64,000 nt of DNA from a virus. The stretch is from IMG/VR virus record IMGVR_UViG_3300031712_000006, positions 1 through 64,000 of that record; one strand, written 5' to 3'. Each line of letters opens with the position of its first letter. Position 1 is the first letter of the stretch. A program made the translations under genes and the position numbers. The notes beneath the pieces were generated by a model. That model was not told the origin of the DNA. It did not search any database and saw only the letters and a program-made list of their open reading frames with translations. This document shows, piece after piece, positions 15,585-23,589 of this stretch.

Positions 15585-15883
15585 ACTGGAAGCTCACAGA
15601 CACTGAACGATGGGCTGAGTCCCACCCCAATACGTTCGAGATCCCACCGGTTGAAGAACGTACAGCTCTCCATGTGGGGGATGTGGCAAAGGTCATCTTC
15701 GAGTCCAAGGCCTCAGAGGTAATGTCCGAGCGTATGTGGATCGTGGTCACCGAGGTTCATGAGCCCGGGAAGTACACTGGGGAGGTCGACAGCCATGCCA
15801 TGTGCAACCCAGAGCTACCTCGCCTAGGTGACCTCATCCAGTTCGAAGCCAAGCACATCATGCAGATGATAAGGATGACATGA
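15581..15883 (+). CDS. DUF2314-like protein (100 aa)
   Basis: The pattern F.IP..EER..L.VGD.AK.IFE, then SERMWIVVTEVHEPGKYTGEV and LGDLIQFEAKHI matches the DUF2314 layout: a GD-containing beta-barrel with the conserved ERMW motif. The family's function is unknown. Overlaps both neighbours by four bases, so it is part of the cassette. Confidence 0.7.
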   Translation: MNWKLTDTERWAESHPNTFEIPPVEERTALHVGDVAKVIFESKASEVMSERMWIVVTEVHEPGKYTGEVDSHAMCNPELPRLGDLIQFEAKHIMQMIRMT

Positions 15884-16113
15884 CCTTCTTACTCCTACTC
15901 GTTATCGCGGCCCTACTGCTCATCATCGGACTCCTCGTCCATGGGGTGAACTCACTTGGGAAGGAGTGCTCCGGCCTCCTCAGCTGGCTCACAACGAATA
16001 TGGGGCCGGGCGTAGCCCTCAAGCCTGAGAAGTTCTTCCCAGGCCACTACGTGTGGTACGGGCTCTCGGTAGCGGTGGTCATCCTCGCCTTCATCCTCAA
16101 GGGCCACCGGTGA
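15880..16113 (+). CDS. Two-helix membrane protein (77 aa)
   Basis: Starts MTFLLLLVIAALLLIIGLLV, a membrane helix at once, and ends with a second helix (YGLSVAVVILAFILKG). The central loop is about 30 residues. Could be a holin or other inner-membrane protein by topology, but nothing specific shows it. Confidence 0.65.
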   Translation: MTFLLLLVIAALLLIIGLLVHGVNSLGKECSGLLSWLTTNMGPGVALKPEKFFPGHYVWYGLSVAVVILAFILKGHR

Positions 16114-16268
16114 TACTGATCATCCTCCGTGTCATTGCTTGCACACTAACCTCCATTGCTATGGGCTACCTCCTGGGGTTCAGTAGAGAGGTAATCCTTT
16201 CGACTATTCTGCTGAGCATACTCCTAGCATCCGTTATTACTGAGGTACTGAAGGCCAAGTGCCCATGA
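16110..16268 (+). CDS. Small membrane protein, paralogue A (52 aa)
   Basis: GTG start overlapping the upstream stop. Two hydrophobic helices around a conserved LGFSRE motif, which is also in the 16567 gene. The two are likely a duplicated pair separated by one soluble gene. Confidence 0.55.
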   Translation: MILIILRVIACTLTSIAMGYLLGFSREVILSTILLSILLASVITEVLKAKCP

Positions 16269-16570
16269 CTGTTGAACAGTTCGAGCTGACCGGAGGAGCT
16301 AACTCCTACCAAGCCAGGGTCTATCACAGCTTCCCCGACGACCCGACCTGGGGCGTCTACATCACTCTGGTCAATGTCACCGGCGACCAGGTTGAAGTGG
16401 GAGCTCCCCTCGCGTGCGCTTTCCCTATGAGCGTCATCGAGCTGCAGGCAGTGGTCCAGCTCATCTCGGGCAAGATACCGAAGATGCTGGGCGACCCCTC
16501 TGATACTGTGGACAACGTCAATGGGGATTGCCCCAGGTGCTGGAAGACGTACCAGCTCAACTGGGTATGA
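16265..16570 (+). CDS. Hypothetical protein (101 aa)
   Basis: Starts MTVEQFELTGGANSYQARVY, overlapping neighbours on both sides by four bases. Beta-rich (WGVYITLVNVTGDQVEVG) with CPRCW near the C-terminus, a possible metal site. Confidence 0.65.
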   Translation: MTVEQFELTGGANSYQARVYHSFPDDPTWGVYITLVNVTGDQVEVGAPLACAFPMSVIELQAVVQLISGKIPKMLGDPSDTVDNVNGDCPRCWKTYQLNWV

Positions 16571-16701
16571 TCACTCGAGCTCTTGTCATAGGACTCTTGT
16601 CCATCTCCCTGTGTAGCATCCTCGGGTTCAGCAGGGAGCAAGCTGTCTTCCCGGTGCTGATGGCCATGGCCTTCACCTTCGTGATCCGCTACATACCGTA
16701 G
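16567..16701 (+). CDS. Small membrane protein, paralogue B (44 aa)
   Basis: ATG 16567 overlaps the upstream stop. Two hydrophobic segments around LGFSRE (LLSISLCSILGFSREQAVF), like the 16110 product. Last gene of the plus cassette. Confidence 0.6.
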   Translation: MITRALVIGLLSISLCSILGFSREQAVFPVLMAMAFTFVIRYIP

Positions 16702-16721
16702 CGCGCTACCCCTAAATAGGA

Positions 16722-16760
16722 GTCGGGCCAGCCCCCGACGATGAAAAGGGAGACTGGCCC
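16722..16760. terminator. Intergenic terminator between convergent genes
   Basis: GTCGGG pairs with CCCGAC, and a competing GGGCCAG pairs with CTGGCCC. It lies between the end of the plus cassette (16701) and the end of the minus cassette (16790), so it probably stops both. Confidence 0.6.
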
Positions 16761-16789
16761 GGTCAGGGACAAACGCAGAAAAACCCGAA

Positions 16790-17086
16790 CTACCCTGACT
16801 CACACAAGGTACACGGTAGTGCGCTACCGGTCAAGTCCCATCTCAAACCCTGCAAAGCCTGCGGAGAGGGCACCGGTATGGTGTCCGGTGTCTTGTCAAT
16901 CTCGATGAGGGCATCTTCTTGACCTACGCCAAGAACCGGACCCCAATTCGAGAGTGACTTGAGAAGGACGAAGGCATCCTCCTTGGAGTACTCGCGCGCC
17001 TGCTCACGAGGCCCCCAGTACCAATGAAGGCCCTCATGGCAGAGGTAGACGCCGTTGACTTCCCGGTGCTTGATTACGAAGCTCAT
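16790..17086 (-). CDS. Hypothetical protein (98 aa)
   Basis: Starts MSFVIKHREVNGVYLCHEGL and has the look of a small domain with a strand and two helices (EYSKEDAFVLLKSLSNWG). A C-terminal CTLCESG is a half zinc-site. ATG overlaps the upstream stop. Confidence 0.65.
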   Translation of the reverse strand: MSFVIKHREVNGVYLCHEGLHWYWGPREQAREYSKEDAFVLLKSLSNWGPVLGVGQEDALIEIDKTPDTIPVPSPQALQGLRWDLTGSALPCTLCESG

Positions 17087-17679
17087 GTCTTCTTCCCTGG
17101 GTGGAAAAACTGGTACCCGGCGTTCTCGTTGCTCAGGTTCGGTAGTAGGGTGCGCTTGTAGAACCGCATGATGCGTTGTTCAGCGCTATCAACGTTCTCG
17201 GTACTCTGACCGCGCTGACCAACGTCATGGGGTTTGAATGGCTCTGGTAGTGGTTCCTCACCCATGATGCTGTACCCAGTCAGTACGTTGAGACCATCAA
17301 CGATGACAACCGGCTTCATACCTGCCTTCGGTCCACTGGCACAACTGTCGTCTAACATATTCGGTCCACTCAGTCCATTGACATCTTGGATGCGCTTGAA
17401 GGCATGCCGCTCACAAGCCAAACCGGGTTCCGGTATAACCTCCCCGTCGTGGAGAGTCGGTTGCTCCGAGCGCGGTATGCGAGTCACCAGACAGTACTCC
17501 GAACACGAGTCCCTAGTCCACTCCCCAAGACGTACATTGAACTCAGCCAAGAGAGCCGCCTCGCTCTTCACAGGGTCTGCCCACGAGCGCCACCCACCCT
17601 CTTGACGGTTCATGAGCCAGAGGTCCCCCTTGGGATCCCGTCGAAGTACGCAGTCGCCTAGTAGATTACGCTTTGCCAT
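17083..17679 (-). CDS. Hypothetical protein (198 aa)
   Basis: Starts MAKRNLLGDCVLRRDPKGDL. Several cysteines (SCSEYCL, LACERH, DDSCASG) are spread over the first 120 residues, and a hydrophobic strand precedes DGLN (PVVIVDGLNVLTG). No family recognised. Third gene of the 18291 operon. Confidence 0.65.
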   Translation of the reverse strand: MAKRNLLGDCVLRRDPKGDLWLMNRQEGGWRSWADPVKSEAALLAEFNVRLGEWTRDSCSEYCLVTRIPRSEQPTLHDGEVIPEPGLACERHAFKRIQDVNGLSGPNMLDDSCASGPKAGMKPVVIVDGLNVLTGYSIMGEEPLPEPFKPHDVGQRGQSTENVDSAEQRIMRFYKRTLLPNLSNENAGYQFFHPGKKT

Positions 17680-17895
17680 CTATATCACCTTTGAATTGAC
17701 CAAGTCTATCCTGTCCTGAATCACCCTCACCAGCATATCCGGGCAGCCATAACTCACTGCTGAACACAGCTTGTCCCGGTTGTCACTCCTGAGGTCGAGC
17801 GCATCCAGTAGTACTCGAGCCTGCCCCCACTGCTGACTCACGAGGGCCCTGTGGGTCACCGCGAACAGCTCCGAGGTCTTGAGCGTACACGTCAT
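17680..17895 (-). CDS. Small helical protein (71 aa)
   Basis: Starts MTCTLKTSELFAVTHRALVS; almost entirely helical, with repeat-like QARVLLDALD. It is packed between its neighbours without gaps. Confidence 0.6.
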   Translation of the reverse strand: MTCTLKTSELFAVTHRALVSQQWGQARVLLDALDLRSDNRDKLCSAVSYGCPDMLVRVIQDRIDLVNSKVI

Positions 17896-17898
17896 GTC

Positions 17899-18291
17899 CT
17901 ACCCCTTCACGCTTGCACGCCTCATCTCCCCCTGTAGGAGATCGACTGCGTTGTTCACCTGAGTAGCCAGCTCACGGAGCTGGGCCGGCGTAGCGCGCTT
18001 GGCTACCGCTTGAAGGTTGTCGAGAGCCTGCAGGTAGTGAGTCTGGGCAGCCGCTTTCATCTGCTCGGCCTCGTAGAGCTCAACCATCTCAGGTGTAGGT
18101 GGGAACCAAACCCGACCACCACACTGCCTAGAAGCCTTCGGGACCCGTTCTCCTGTAGTCATGATGACCACGGTCTTGGTCACGCGCTCAACGGTGACCT
18201 CATGCCATCCACTGATGCTTCGGTAGTACCAGGTTGCACCGGGTACCGTTGACCTGATCATCTCTTCTTGCTCAGGAGTGCTGATTGTCAT
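17899..18291 (-). CDS. Hypothetical protein (130 aa)
   Basis: Starts MTISTPEQEEMIRSTVPGAT, six bases after a class A TAATA; GGAGG also lies between TAATA and ATG. Beta-rich N-terminal half (TWYYRSISGWHEVTVERVTK), helical C-terminal half. First gene of the minus cassette 18291-16790. Confidence 0.7.
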   Translation of the reverse strand: MTISTPEQEEMIRSTVPGATWYYRSISGWHEVTVERVTKTVVIMTTGERVPKASRQCGGRVWFPPTPEMVELYEAEQMKAAAQTHYLQALDNLQAVAKRATPAQLRELATQVNNAVDLLQGEMRRASVKG

Positions 18292-18297
18292 GCCTCC

Positions 18298-18325
18298 TAT
18301 TACGCACCACTCGCTCTGATCTCAA
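18298..18325 (-). promoter_or_regulatory. Class A promoter
   Basis: TTGAGA, 17 bases, TAATA, six bases before ATG 18291. Unlike most copies, GGAGG sits between TAATA and the ATG. Confidence 0.65.
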
Positions 18326-18344
18326 CAAGAATTGATACTTCTGA

Positions 18345-18456
18345 TGTAGGCATAGTATCTGTTCATACTTTTACGGGCACGAACGTCACCGATAACTACA
18401 TGTGGTTTGGACAATACTTCAGAGCGGTATCGTCACGAACCGATACTCTGCCTACA
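18345..18456. repeat. 20-bp imperfect inverted repeat
   Basis: TGTAGGCATAGTATCTGTTC at 18345-18364 pairs with 18437-18456 at 18 of 20 positions. Between them lie GAACGTCACCGATA and CGTCACGAACCGATAC direct-repeat fragments and AACTACATGTGG. It looks like a regulatory or origin module. Confidence 0.55.
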
Positions 18457-18521
18457 TATCCAACCCTAACCCGGCGCTCCGCGCCTAGTTCTGGTGTGAC
18501 TATCCTACCTCAACACTTTAC

Positions 18522-18577
18522 ACAGTGAATCACAAGGCGCCAGAGGCGCAGTGTCACTTCCTTGTGTGATTCACTGT
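18522..18577. repeat. Inverted repeat ACAGTGAATCACA-AAGG
   Basis: ACAGTGAATCACAAGG (18522-18537) pairs with CCTTGTGTGATTCACTGT (18560-18577) with a two-base bulge. GGCGC/GCGCC blocks lie in the loop. It could extrude as a cruciform. Confidence 0.55.
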
Positions 18578-18776
18578 GAATGTGAATGGTGCTGCACTGA
18601 ACTCACATGAATTGCAAGACAACTGTGTGTGGGGGCTGCAGGTAGGTGTGTAATCCATCACAGGTCACTTGTGCGAAGCACCGTGAATTGTGTGGTATTA
18701 TAGTGTGTGTAGTTATTTAGGAAAATTGGGCCGGGTGGGTTTGGTATTTGCGGCGGTTGTCCGTCTGTTCAGCCTG

Positions 18777-18950
18777 CCACTTTCCGTGTACCACACTTGG
18801 AATGTACCACACGGAAAGTGGCGGGCCTTCCAGCCAGCCTCCCACTTTCCGTGTGGTACATTCCAAGTACTTGATATTACTAACCTATTAGCGTGGTACA
18901 AAGAATGAGGCGGGCCAGGCGTCCGCCCTGCCACTTTCCGGTGTACCACA
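18777..18950. repeat. Four iterated copies of a 19-20 bp motif before GIY-YIG gene
   Basis: Copies of CCACTTTCCGTGTACCACA lie at 18777-18795 (direct), 18803-18821 (inverted), 18842-18860 (direct, variant) and 18931-18950 (direct, with GGTGTA). Copies two and three sit in a perfect 26-bp inverted repeat (18796-18821 and 18842-18867). The last copy overlaps the class B start motif of the nuclease gene, which suggests autoregulation or a recognition site. Confidence 0.75.
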
Positions 18951-18955
18951 GAGGG

Positions 18956-19687
18956 ATGCCCGCGTACGGAATCATATACTTAGTACGGAACAAGACTACA
19001 GGGAAGGTCTACATCGGGCGTACTACTCAGCCATTAGCACTACGGTGGGCTGGACATGTGCATGATAGCAAGGGTAATGTTTCTACTGGGCTTCATGGAG
19101 CTATCAAGAGGCAAGGGCCTGATGCCTTTGCAGTTGAGGAGATAGAGGCCTACCCTGATCGAGCCACACTGTTGGTAGCTGAGAGGGATGCTATTGACCG
19201 ATACAAATCTCGTGACCCGAATGTTGGTTACAACATTGTGGCTGGGTATAAGGAAGGTGGGGACGCATACATTGGGACTGGGAGGGGTGGTAAAGAGTTA
19301 CGGAACAAGGTATTGAAGGTTCGGGTAACAGGGACACAGCTTGAAGCGATGGTTACTCGAGCTTGTGCAGATGGTCGTACTGTATCGGACTGGGCTCGTA
19401 TCCAACTAGAGAAGGCGTTGTCAGGTACGACTACTATGGTAGCAACTGAGTCTGTAGCACCTGTCGTAGTCGCAACTGAACCCTCGCTGAGCTCATCTGG
19501 GGGCGCTGATGCCTATCTGCAGGTATTGGAGGGTGGCACGCCTGAGCCTGGGGACGAGCATGCTTCGGTCTTACCTGAGCTTGTACCATTGCACTCGTCT
19601 GAGGGTGCCTCTCCCTCTGCTCCGGTGTCATCGTCTATAGGTGATGACATGTCGTGGTTGGATGAGATGACGTTTGACCTGGGGTGA
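18956..19687 (+). CDS. GIY-YIG endonuclease with C-terminal DNA-binding region (243 aa)
   Basis: Residues 1-90 are a GIY-YIG domain: GIIYLVRNKTTGKVYIGRTT, then LRWAGHVH, AIKRQGPDAFAVEEIE and ERDAIDRYKS, with the usual catalytic Tyr, Arg and Glu. Residues about 115-165 (KVLKVRVTGTQLEAMVTRAC...VSDWARIQLEKAL) resemble a ribbon-helix-helix domain, and the tail is Ser/Pro-rich. This ATG is 9 bases after GGTGTA and is preferred over one 21 codons upstream. It probably acts as a homing or restriction-like nuclease; the repeats upstream may be its binding sites. Confidence 0.8.
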   Translation: MPAYGIIYLVRNKTTGKVYIGRTTQPLALRWAGHVHDSKGNVSTGLHGAIKRQGPDAFAVEEIEAYPDRATLLVAERDAIDRYKSRDPNVGYNIVAGYKEGGDAYIGTGRGGKELRNKVLKVRVTGTQLEAMVTRACADGRTVSDWARIQLEKALSGTTTMVATESVAPVVVATEPSLSSSGGADAYLQVLEGGTPEPGDEHASVLPELVPLHSSEGASPSAPVSSSIGDDMSWLDEMTFDLG

Positions 19688-19696
19688 CGGCTCTGG

Positions 19697-20272
19697 TCAC
19701 AACTTCAGGGTACTTCTCTTGCGCAGAGCCTTTCTTGTGAGGTTGTGTGTCCCTCGGCAGGGGTGATTGAACAAGTCTCGGCGAAAGCTAAGGACGTTGC
19801 TCACTGAGGACTTTCGTTCGGGCATCCAATTGTATTCGGATAGGCGAGTACAGATGCTGGCGAATGTAAGTGTTTGGTCACCGAGGAGGTAGATGAGGTG
19901 GTTGATCAGGGTATGGTCCCCTTGGTTCCGGATTCCTCTCGGGATGGGTGTGAGTTTGCTTTCCAGGGGGTCCAGGTTGATGAGGGGGAAGGCTTCCTGA
20001 ATTCTTCTCTCGTAGTAGTCCAGTATTTCGTGCGTTCTATCTAGGCCTACTGAAAGGAACAAGTCATACAACTCGTGCTCGTGGGTGGTTATGGGGGCAC
20101 CTTCATCAGGGGGCGGCTCAGCGGGGTTTCTCTTCATTCCGTTCTTCTCATTGGACTTGACGACGCTCACCAGGTTCGAGGAAAGGCCATTCACCCCTTG
20201 TTTTCTGGCCATCCTCAAGATTTCAAGGGTAGGTTTTTTCAGGTTAGCTCGAACGAACTCAGATTTGTTCAT
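19697..20272 (-). CDS. Winged-helix-type protein, paralogue of the 43284 product (191 aa)
   Basis: The C-terminal domain (LINHLIYLLGDQTLTFASIC, then PERKSSVSNVLSFRRDLF) is clearly related to the end of the 43284-44036 product (ICTRL...RRSSVSNTLSGRRDIF). This helix-rich, R-S-S-V-S-N-containing module looks like a winged helix of the HARE-HTH type, but I am not certain. The N-terminal half is basic and helical. Class A promoter 10 bases upstream. Confidence 0.65.
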   Translation of the reverse strand: MNKSEFVRANLKKPTLEILRMARKQGVNGLSSNLVSVVKSNEKNGMKRNPAEPPPDEGAPITTHEHELYDLFLSVGLDRTHEILDYYERRIQEAFPLINLDPLESKLTPIPRGIRNQGDHTLINHLIYLLGDQTLTFASICTRLSEYNWMPERKSSVSNVLSFRRDLFNHPCRGTHNLTRKALRKRSTLKL

Positions 20273-20282
20273 AACACTTGAC

Positions 20283-20311
20283 TATTACGCGCGGCTAGGT
20301 GTGAATCTCAA
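20283..20311 (-). promoter_or_regulatory. Class A promoter, offset
   Basis: TTGAGA, 18 bases, TAATA, but ten bases rather than six before ATG 20272. Confidence 0.6.
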
Positions 20312-20346
20312 CCAGAAAGGTGAGGTTTCCGGTGTATTCCTCGGGC

Positions 20347-21000
20347 ATGTTCGCAGTACCAGTGAATAAGCCACTTTGGAAGGGTGCCCAGATAGTGAGT
20401 AAGGAGCCGCTCACTATCAGTGACGGTGAAGGGGGTGAGGTAGAGATACCGGTGGGGACACTTGGGCGGATTCATTCGTTTGAGGGGTCGGAGGTGAACA
20501 TTGAATTGGAGTCGATACCTGGCACGAGGTATATGCATCAGCTTCGGTTGGACTTCGTTTATTACTGGGGGGTAATGGCGGGGAGTGAGCCACCTGTTCT
20601 GGGTGACCATGGGATTGTACCGATGGTAGTTGAAGGGCATCCGGATGGTGGGGAGGGTGCTTCGGTCAAGTGCATTGGGTATTGGGCTACTGCTGAGAAC
20701 CCATTAGTTGACTGGTATGCGCAGAAGGGTATCGTGTTACCGTGGCCTGGTCAGCATGTGGACCTGTCGTGGGATGCTGATGAGAGGGCGATGGTTCTTG
20801 GTTATCTCCGGTCATGTCCTGACGTGGAGTATTGGCGTGGGTGGTCTATGTGTCGTCTCTGTTCTGCTGATCTTGGTTCGACGGACAAGGGGGATGGTAT
20901 TTACATGTGGCCGGATGGGTTTGACCACTATGTTGAAGCCCATGGTGTCAGGCCGCCGAAGGAGTTCATTGACCACGTTTACGCTCGAGTAAAGGCGTAG
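20347..21000 (+). CDS. Hypothetical protein with C-terminal Cys/His domain (217 aa)
   Basis: Starts MFAVPVNKPLWKGAQIVSKE, 10 bases after GGTGTA. Residues 1-75 form a beta-rich domain (IPVGTLGRIHSFEGSEVNIE). Residues about 165-215 hold WSMCRLCSADLG, YMWPDGFDHYV and HGVRPPKEFIDHV, a recurring short module in phage and bacterial proteins that likely binds a metal. Function unknown. Confidence 0.7.
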   Translation: MFAVPVNKPLWKGAQIVSKEPLTISDGEGGEVEIPVGTLGRIHSFEGSEVNIELESIPGTRYMHQLRLDFVYYWGVMAGSEPPVLGDHGIVPMVVEGHPDGGEGASVKCIGYWATAENPLVDWYAQKGIVLPWPGQHVDLSWDADERAMVLGYLRSCPDVEYWRGWSMCRLCSADLGSTDKGDGIYMWPDGFDHYVEAHGVRPPKEFIDHVYARVKA

Positions 21001-21078
21001 GTTGAGTTGGAATGACCAAGCACTTCATGAGCTTCCAAGAGGGAGCCGGTGATCTTCCCCGGTGTAGCAGTCTACCCT

Positions 21079-21846
21079 ATGACAGACTATTACTTTGACA
21101 CTAGCGCCTTTTCAGACCTTTGGAGATCTAACTCAACGTTGGATCAAAGTTACAAGGAACGTGTACTAAGTCACTTACAAGACCATAGTAATTCAATCGT
21201 TCTAAGCTCGACCTTTCTTGATGAGCTGGTACCCCCACTTCAGGCTGCTGGTAGGGTAGACCAACTTCGAGAGAGACTTGCTTTTCTAGAGAAGTGTAGT
21301 CTAAAAGCATACTCTTATTCAGAGTCACTAATCAGGGTTCCATTGTCGAGGGTTGACATCATGGAAGCCTTCCATTCGGCTCTGTATAGGCCAGAAATCT
21401 ATAGGACCCAGGGTTCTCGTCTTAGTATATCAAGGAGTCATAGTTTGGTTAGTCAGAATGATCTAATTCGTCGATACCAAGAGATTCCTAGTCGTCACAT
21501 TCCTGAGCTAATAGACACATTATTCAATGAAGAGCACAGGGTGAGGTGTGCTACTAACCTACTTGAGAGATTTCACCTGACCTCACAGGTAGACCCAAGA
21601 ACAATTAGGTTCCTTTGGGTCTACAGTGGTGCAAGTATAGCCTATCAAAGCCTACATATACAAGGGTTTGTGAATGGTGAGAGACCAGACATCAACGACA
21701 CAACCGACCTTCTTCACGTGACAAGTGCATCAGAAGCCGAATTATTCATTACCAGTGATGCAGATCAATTTAGACTGGCTGAAGCTTGTCTTCCTCCTGA
21801 GACTAAAGTTGAGTTATTCAGGACCTGGGTTGAACGAATTGTATAG
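21079..21846 (+). CDS. PIN-domain nuclease (255 aa)
   Basis: Starts MTDYYFDTSAFSDLWRSN: a hydrophobic strand followed by the first catalytic Asp, as in PIN domains. The C-terminal end has NDTTDLLHVTSASEAELFIT and SDADQF, the other acidic positions. PIN proteins are Mg-dependent RNases, often toxins, but no antitoxin-like partner is adjacent. It is longer than VapC (about 130 aa), with a helical insertion. GGTGTA lies 12 bases before this ATG. Confidence 0.75.
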   Translation: MTDYYFDTSAFSDLWRSNSTLDQSYKERVLSHLQDHSNSIVLSSTFLDELVPPLQAAGRVDQLRERLAFLEKCSLKAYSYSESLIRVPLSRVDIMEAFHSALYRPEIYRTQGSRLSISRSHSLVSQNDLIRRYQEIPSRHIPELIDTLFNEEHRVRCATNLLERFHLTSQVDPRTIRFLWVYSGASIAYQSLHIQGFVNGERPDINDTTDLLHVTSASEAELFITSDADQFRLAEACLPPETKVELFRTWVERIV

Positions 21847-21867
21847 CGGTGTACTACATCCATTACT

Positions 21868-22284
21868 ATGTGGAGCAATCAAGATCCTCGGGAGAGCATC
21901 AACAAGCGGGCTGACATCCTGATTCTCAGGCCTACTGGAGGGGCAAGTTACCGGGTGGGGCAAGGACAGGTTGAGACGAAGAACGCATGGTCTATCTGGA
22001 CGACGTTCGAGGACCACAAGCACATAGATGAGTGGGACCCTCTTTGGTGGTGGGACTGGGCTAGGTTCCCTGGTGCGGCTGTTTCGGGTGCTGGTGATAC
22101 GGTTGACGGTGTCCGAGCGGACCAGCTTGTTGAGACGCTTCACACGCTAGCGGGGCCTGACTGGTCCTTGGTTCAGGAGCGGGATCGCCTTGGGTTCAAC
22201 TCGGGTGTGGCTTTGATAGACTATCGTGGCGCCCATGTTGCTTTATTCGACCAAGTAGCGTATGAGGAGCTGATTCAGACCTAA
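21868..22284 (+). CDS. Hypothetical Trp-rich protein (138 aa)
   Basis: Starts MWSNQDPRESINKRADILIL, 14 bases after GGTGTA. Eight tryptophans, clustered at residues 40-70 (WDPLWWWDWARFPG). Alpha/beta appearance with no recognised family. Confidence 0.65.
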   Translation: MWSNQDPRESINKRADILILRPTGGASYRVGQGQVETKNAWSIWTTFEDHKHIDEWDPLWWWDWARFPGAAVSGAGDTVDGVRADQLVETLHTLAGPDWSLVQERDRLGFNSGVALIDYRGAHVALFDQVAYEELIQT

Positions 22285-22307
22285 TTTACTACAGGACCTC
22301 TACCTAC

Positions 22308-22748
22308 ATGAAGCTATACTCTGAGTTTTTCACCACTTTGCATGATGAAGACCCAATACTGGGTAATGGTATTCACTATTCGGTACTACGGGCTCTTGTA
22401 TGGGTACCTCAGATGAGCAATCACGACTTTGCTATCATCTGGGGTGCGGATCATGATTCGCGGATCTTGTGGGTAGCGGAGCAGCTCTATGTTCGTCTTC
22501 TACTTCACCATGTCTTGTTCATCTCTGAGAGTGCTTCTCGGGTTACGGTCTTGACATCGGGACCGGTGGCGATGGAGTTTGAGCGTGGGTTCAGGGAGAT
22601 TGCGGGTCGGGTTTCGTGTTATTGCTCCGAGGTCTGTATCGAGCCTTTTCGGAGTGGTACTGGGTACATAGCTGACGATACGGTTGAAGTATCGTCATAC
22701 CTGAATGGGATCAATGAGCGTTGGTCTTTGGGTACCCGGGGGGCGTGA
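22308..22748 (+). CDS. Hypothetical protein (146 aa)
   Basis: Starts MKLYSEFFTTLHDEDPILGN. Hydrophobic central strands (HHVLFISESASRVTVLT) suggest an alpha/beta fold. It precedes the first of the tagged genes. Confidence 0.65.
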   Translation: MKLYSEFFTTLHDEDPILGNGIHYSVLRALVWVPQMSNHDFAIIWGADHDSRILWVAEQLYVRLLLHHVLFISESASRVTVLTSGPVAMEFERGFREIAGRVSCYCSEVCIEPFRSGTGYIADDTVEVSSYLNGINERWSLGTRGA

Positions 22749-22749
22749 T

Positions 22750-23040
22750 TTGGCTTTACCGCCTTCATGTGATGGTTGTCGGTATTGTCCCTTGACGTAT
22801 CCCTCTCAGGGTGTTGTAGGCACGGAGGCTATTGGCCGGATACCGGTTGCTGACTTTGTTTGGAGGGCGGCTTGTTCTCGGGGTCATGAGGTACGGGTCT
22901 GTTGGGTATGGGATGGTCCATTGGAGGATGTGAAGACTATCCATCTGTATCGTTCGGTTCTTTGGTTGAATTGTCCTGACCGAGACGTCAAGTATGCTGG
23001 GCTTCGGAGGAGTCGTTACTCGCGGGAGTGGGTGATTTGA
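22750..23040 (+). CDS. Small Cys-rich protein with C-terminal SRYxRxxVI tag (96 aa)
   Basis: Paralogue of the 24242 product: both start near CDGCRYCPLTYPSQGV or CDSCRHCPSTYPSQGV and end LYRS...CPD...SRY. The CxxCxxC and CSRGH residues probably bind zinc. The C-terminus is RRSRYSREWVI, the tag shared by at least eight proteins here. TTG 22750 aligns best with the paralogue start; ATG codons at 22705 and 22714 are alternatives. Confidence 0.65.
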   Translation: MALPPSCDGCRYCPLTYPSQGVVGTEAIGRIPVADFVWRAACSRGHEVRVCWVWDGPLEDVKTIHLYRSVLWLNCPDRDVKYAGLRRSRYSREWVI

Positions 23041-23073
23041 TGCCTAGATATGAGCGGGATCCGGTCATCTGAT
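23041..23073 (+). pseudogene. Free-standing tag mini-ORF, MPRYERDPVI
   Basis: A ten-codon frame between two tagged genes encodes nothing but the C-terminal tag. It may be the remnant of a deleted tagged gene, or a free tag peptide. It directly abuts the stop of the preceding gene. Confidence 0.4.
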
Positions 23074-23088
23074 GGTGTACTCTTTGAT

Positions 23089-23589
23089 ATGCCTGTACGA
23101 AAAAGTTTTGCTAGTCAAAAGCTAATGGGGTGTTCTGAAGTACCGGTTGAACTGCAATTGGAGGCAGCTCGGTATCTTTTGGCGTGGGCTGATAGCAATC
23201 GAAGACCCTCCTTAGTCTACTCTACCTCAGCCTTCATATTCCAACACAGTACGGATCAAGACGAGCGACTTTCGAGAGCGCAATACTTGATAGGGGAGAG
23301 GTCTCCCCTATACGTCGTTGAGAGTACCCAACTCGATGTGGCTAAGTGGGTGCTTCAGAATCTAGAGGAGGGTACTGTCGATTATGACCTCGCTTGCATT
23401 TTTATTGTCAGGTTAGATCCCACATCACAGTTAGCTGGGCAAGCGGGTCAATACCTATACCGTACGGCGTTTGCTGATCCTGTCGAGGAAGAAGTTCAGG
23501 ATGATCCATCGTTACCTGCTGAGCCATCGGAAGAGAGTTCCAATTTACTTGAACGAGTCTCGAGATACGAGCGGGAACCGGTCATTTGA
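23089..23589 (+). CDS. Tagged hypothetical protein (166 aa)
   Basis: Starts MPVRKSFASQKLMGCSEVPV, 9 bases after GGTGTA. A helical body (residues 20-130), then an acidic Pro/Ser linker, then the tag LERVSRYEREPVI at the very end. The linker-tag arrangement suggests that the tag is exposed for recognition. Confidence 0.7.
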   Translation: MPVRKSFASQKLMGCSEVPVELQLEAARYLLAWADSNRRPSLVYSTSAFIFQHSTDQDERLSRAQYLIGERSPLYVVESTQLDVAKWVLQNLEEGTVDYDLACIFIVRLDPTSQLAGQAGQYLYRTAFADPVEEEVQDDPSLPAEPSEESSNLLERVSRYEREPVI

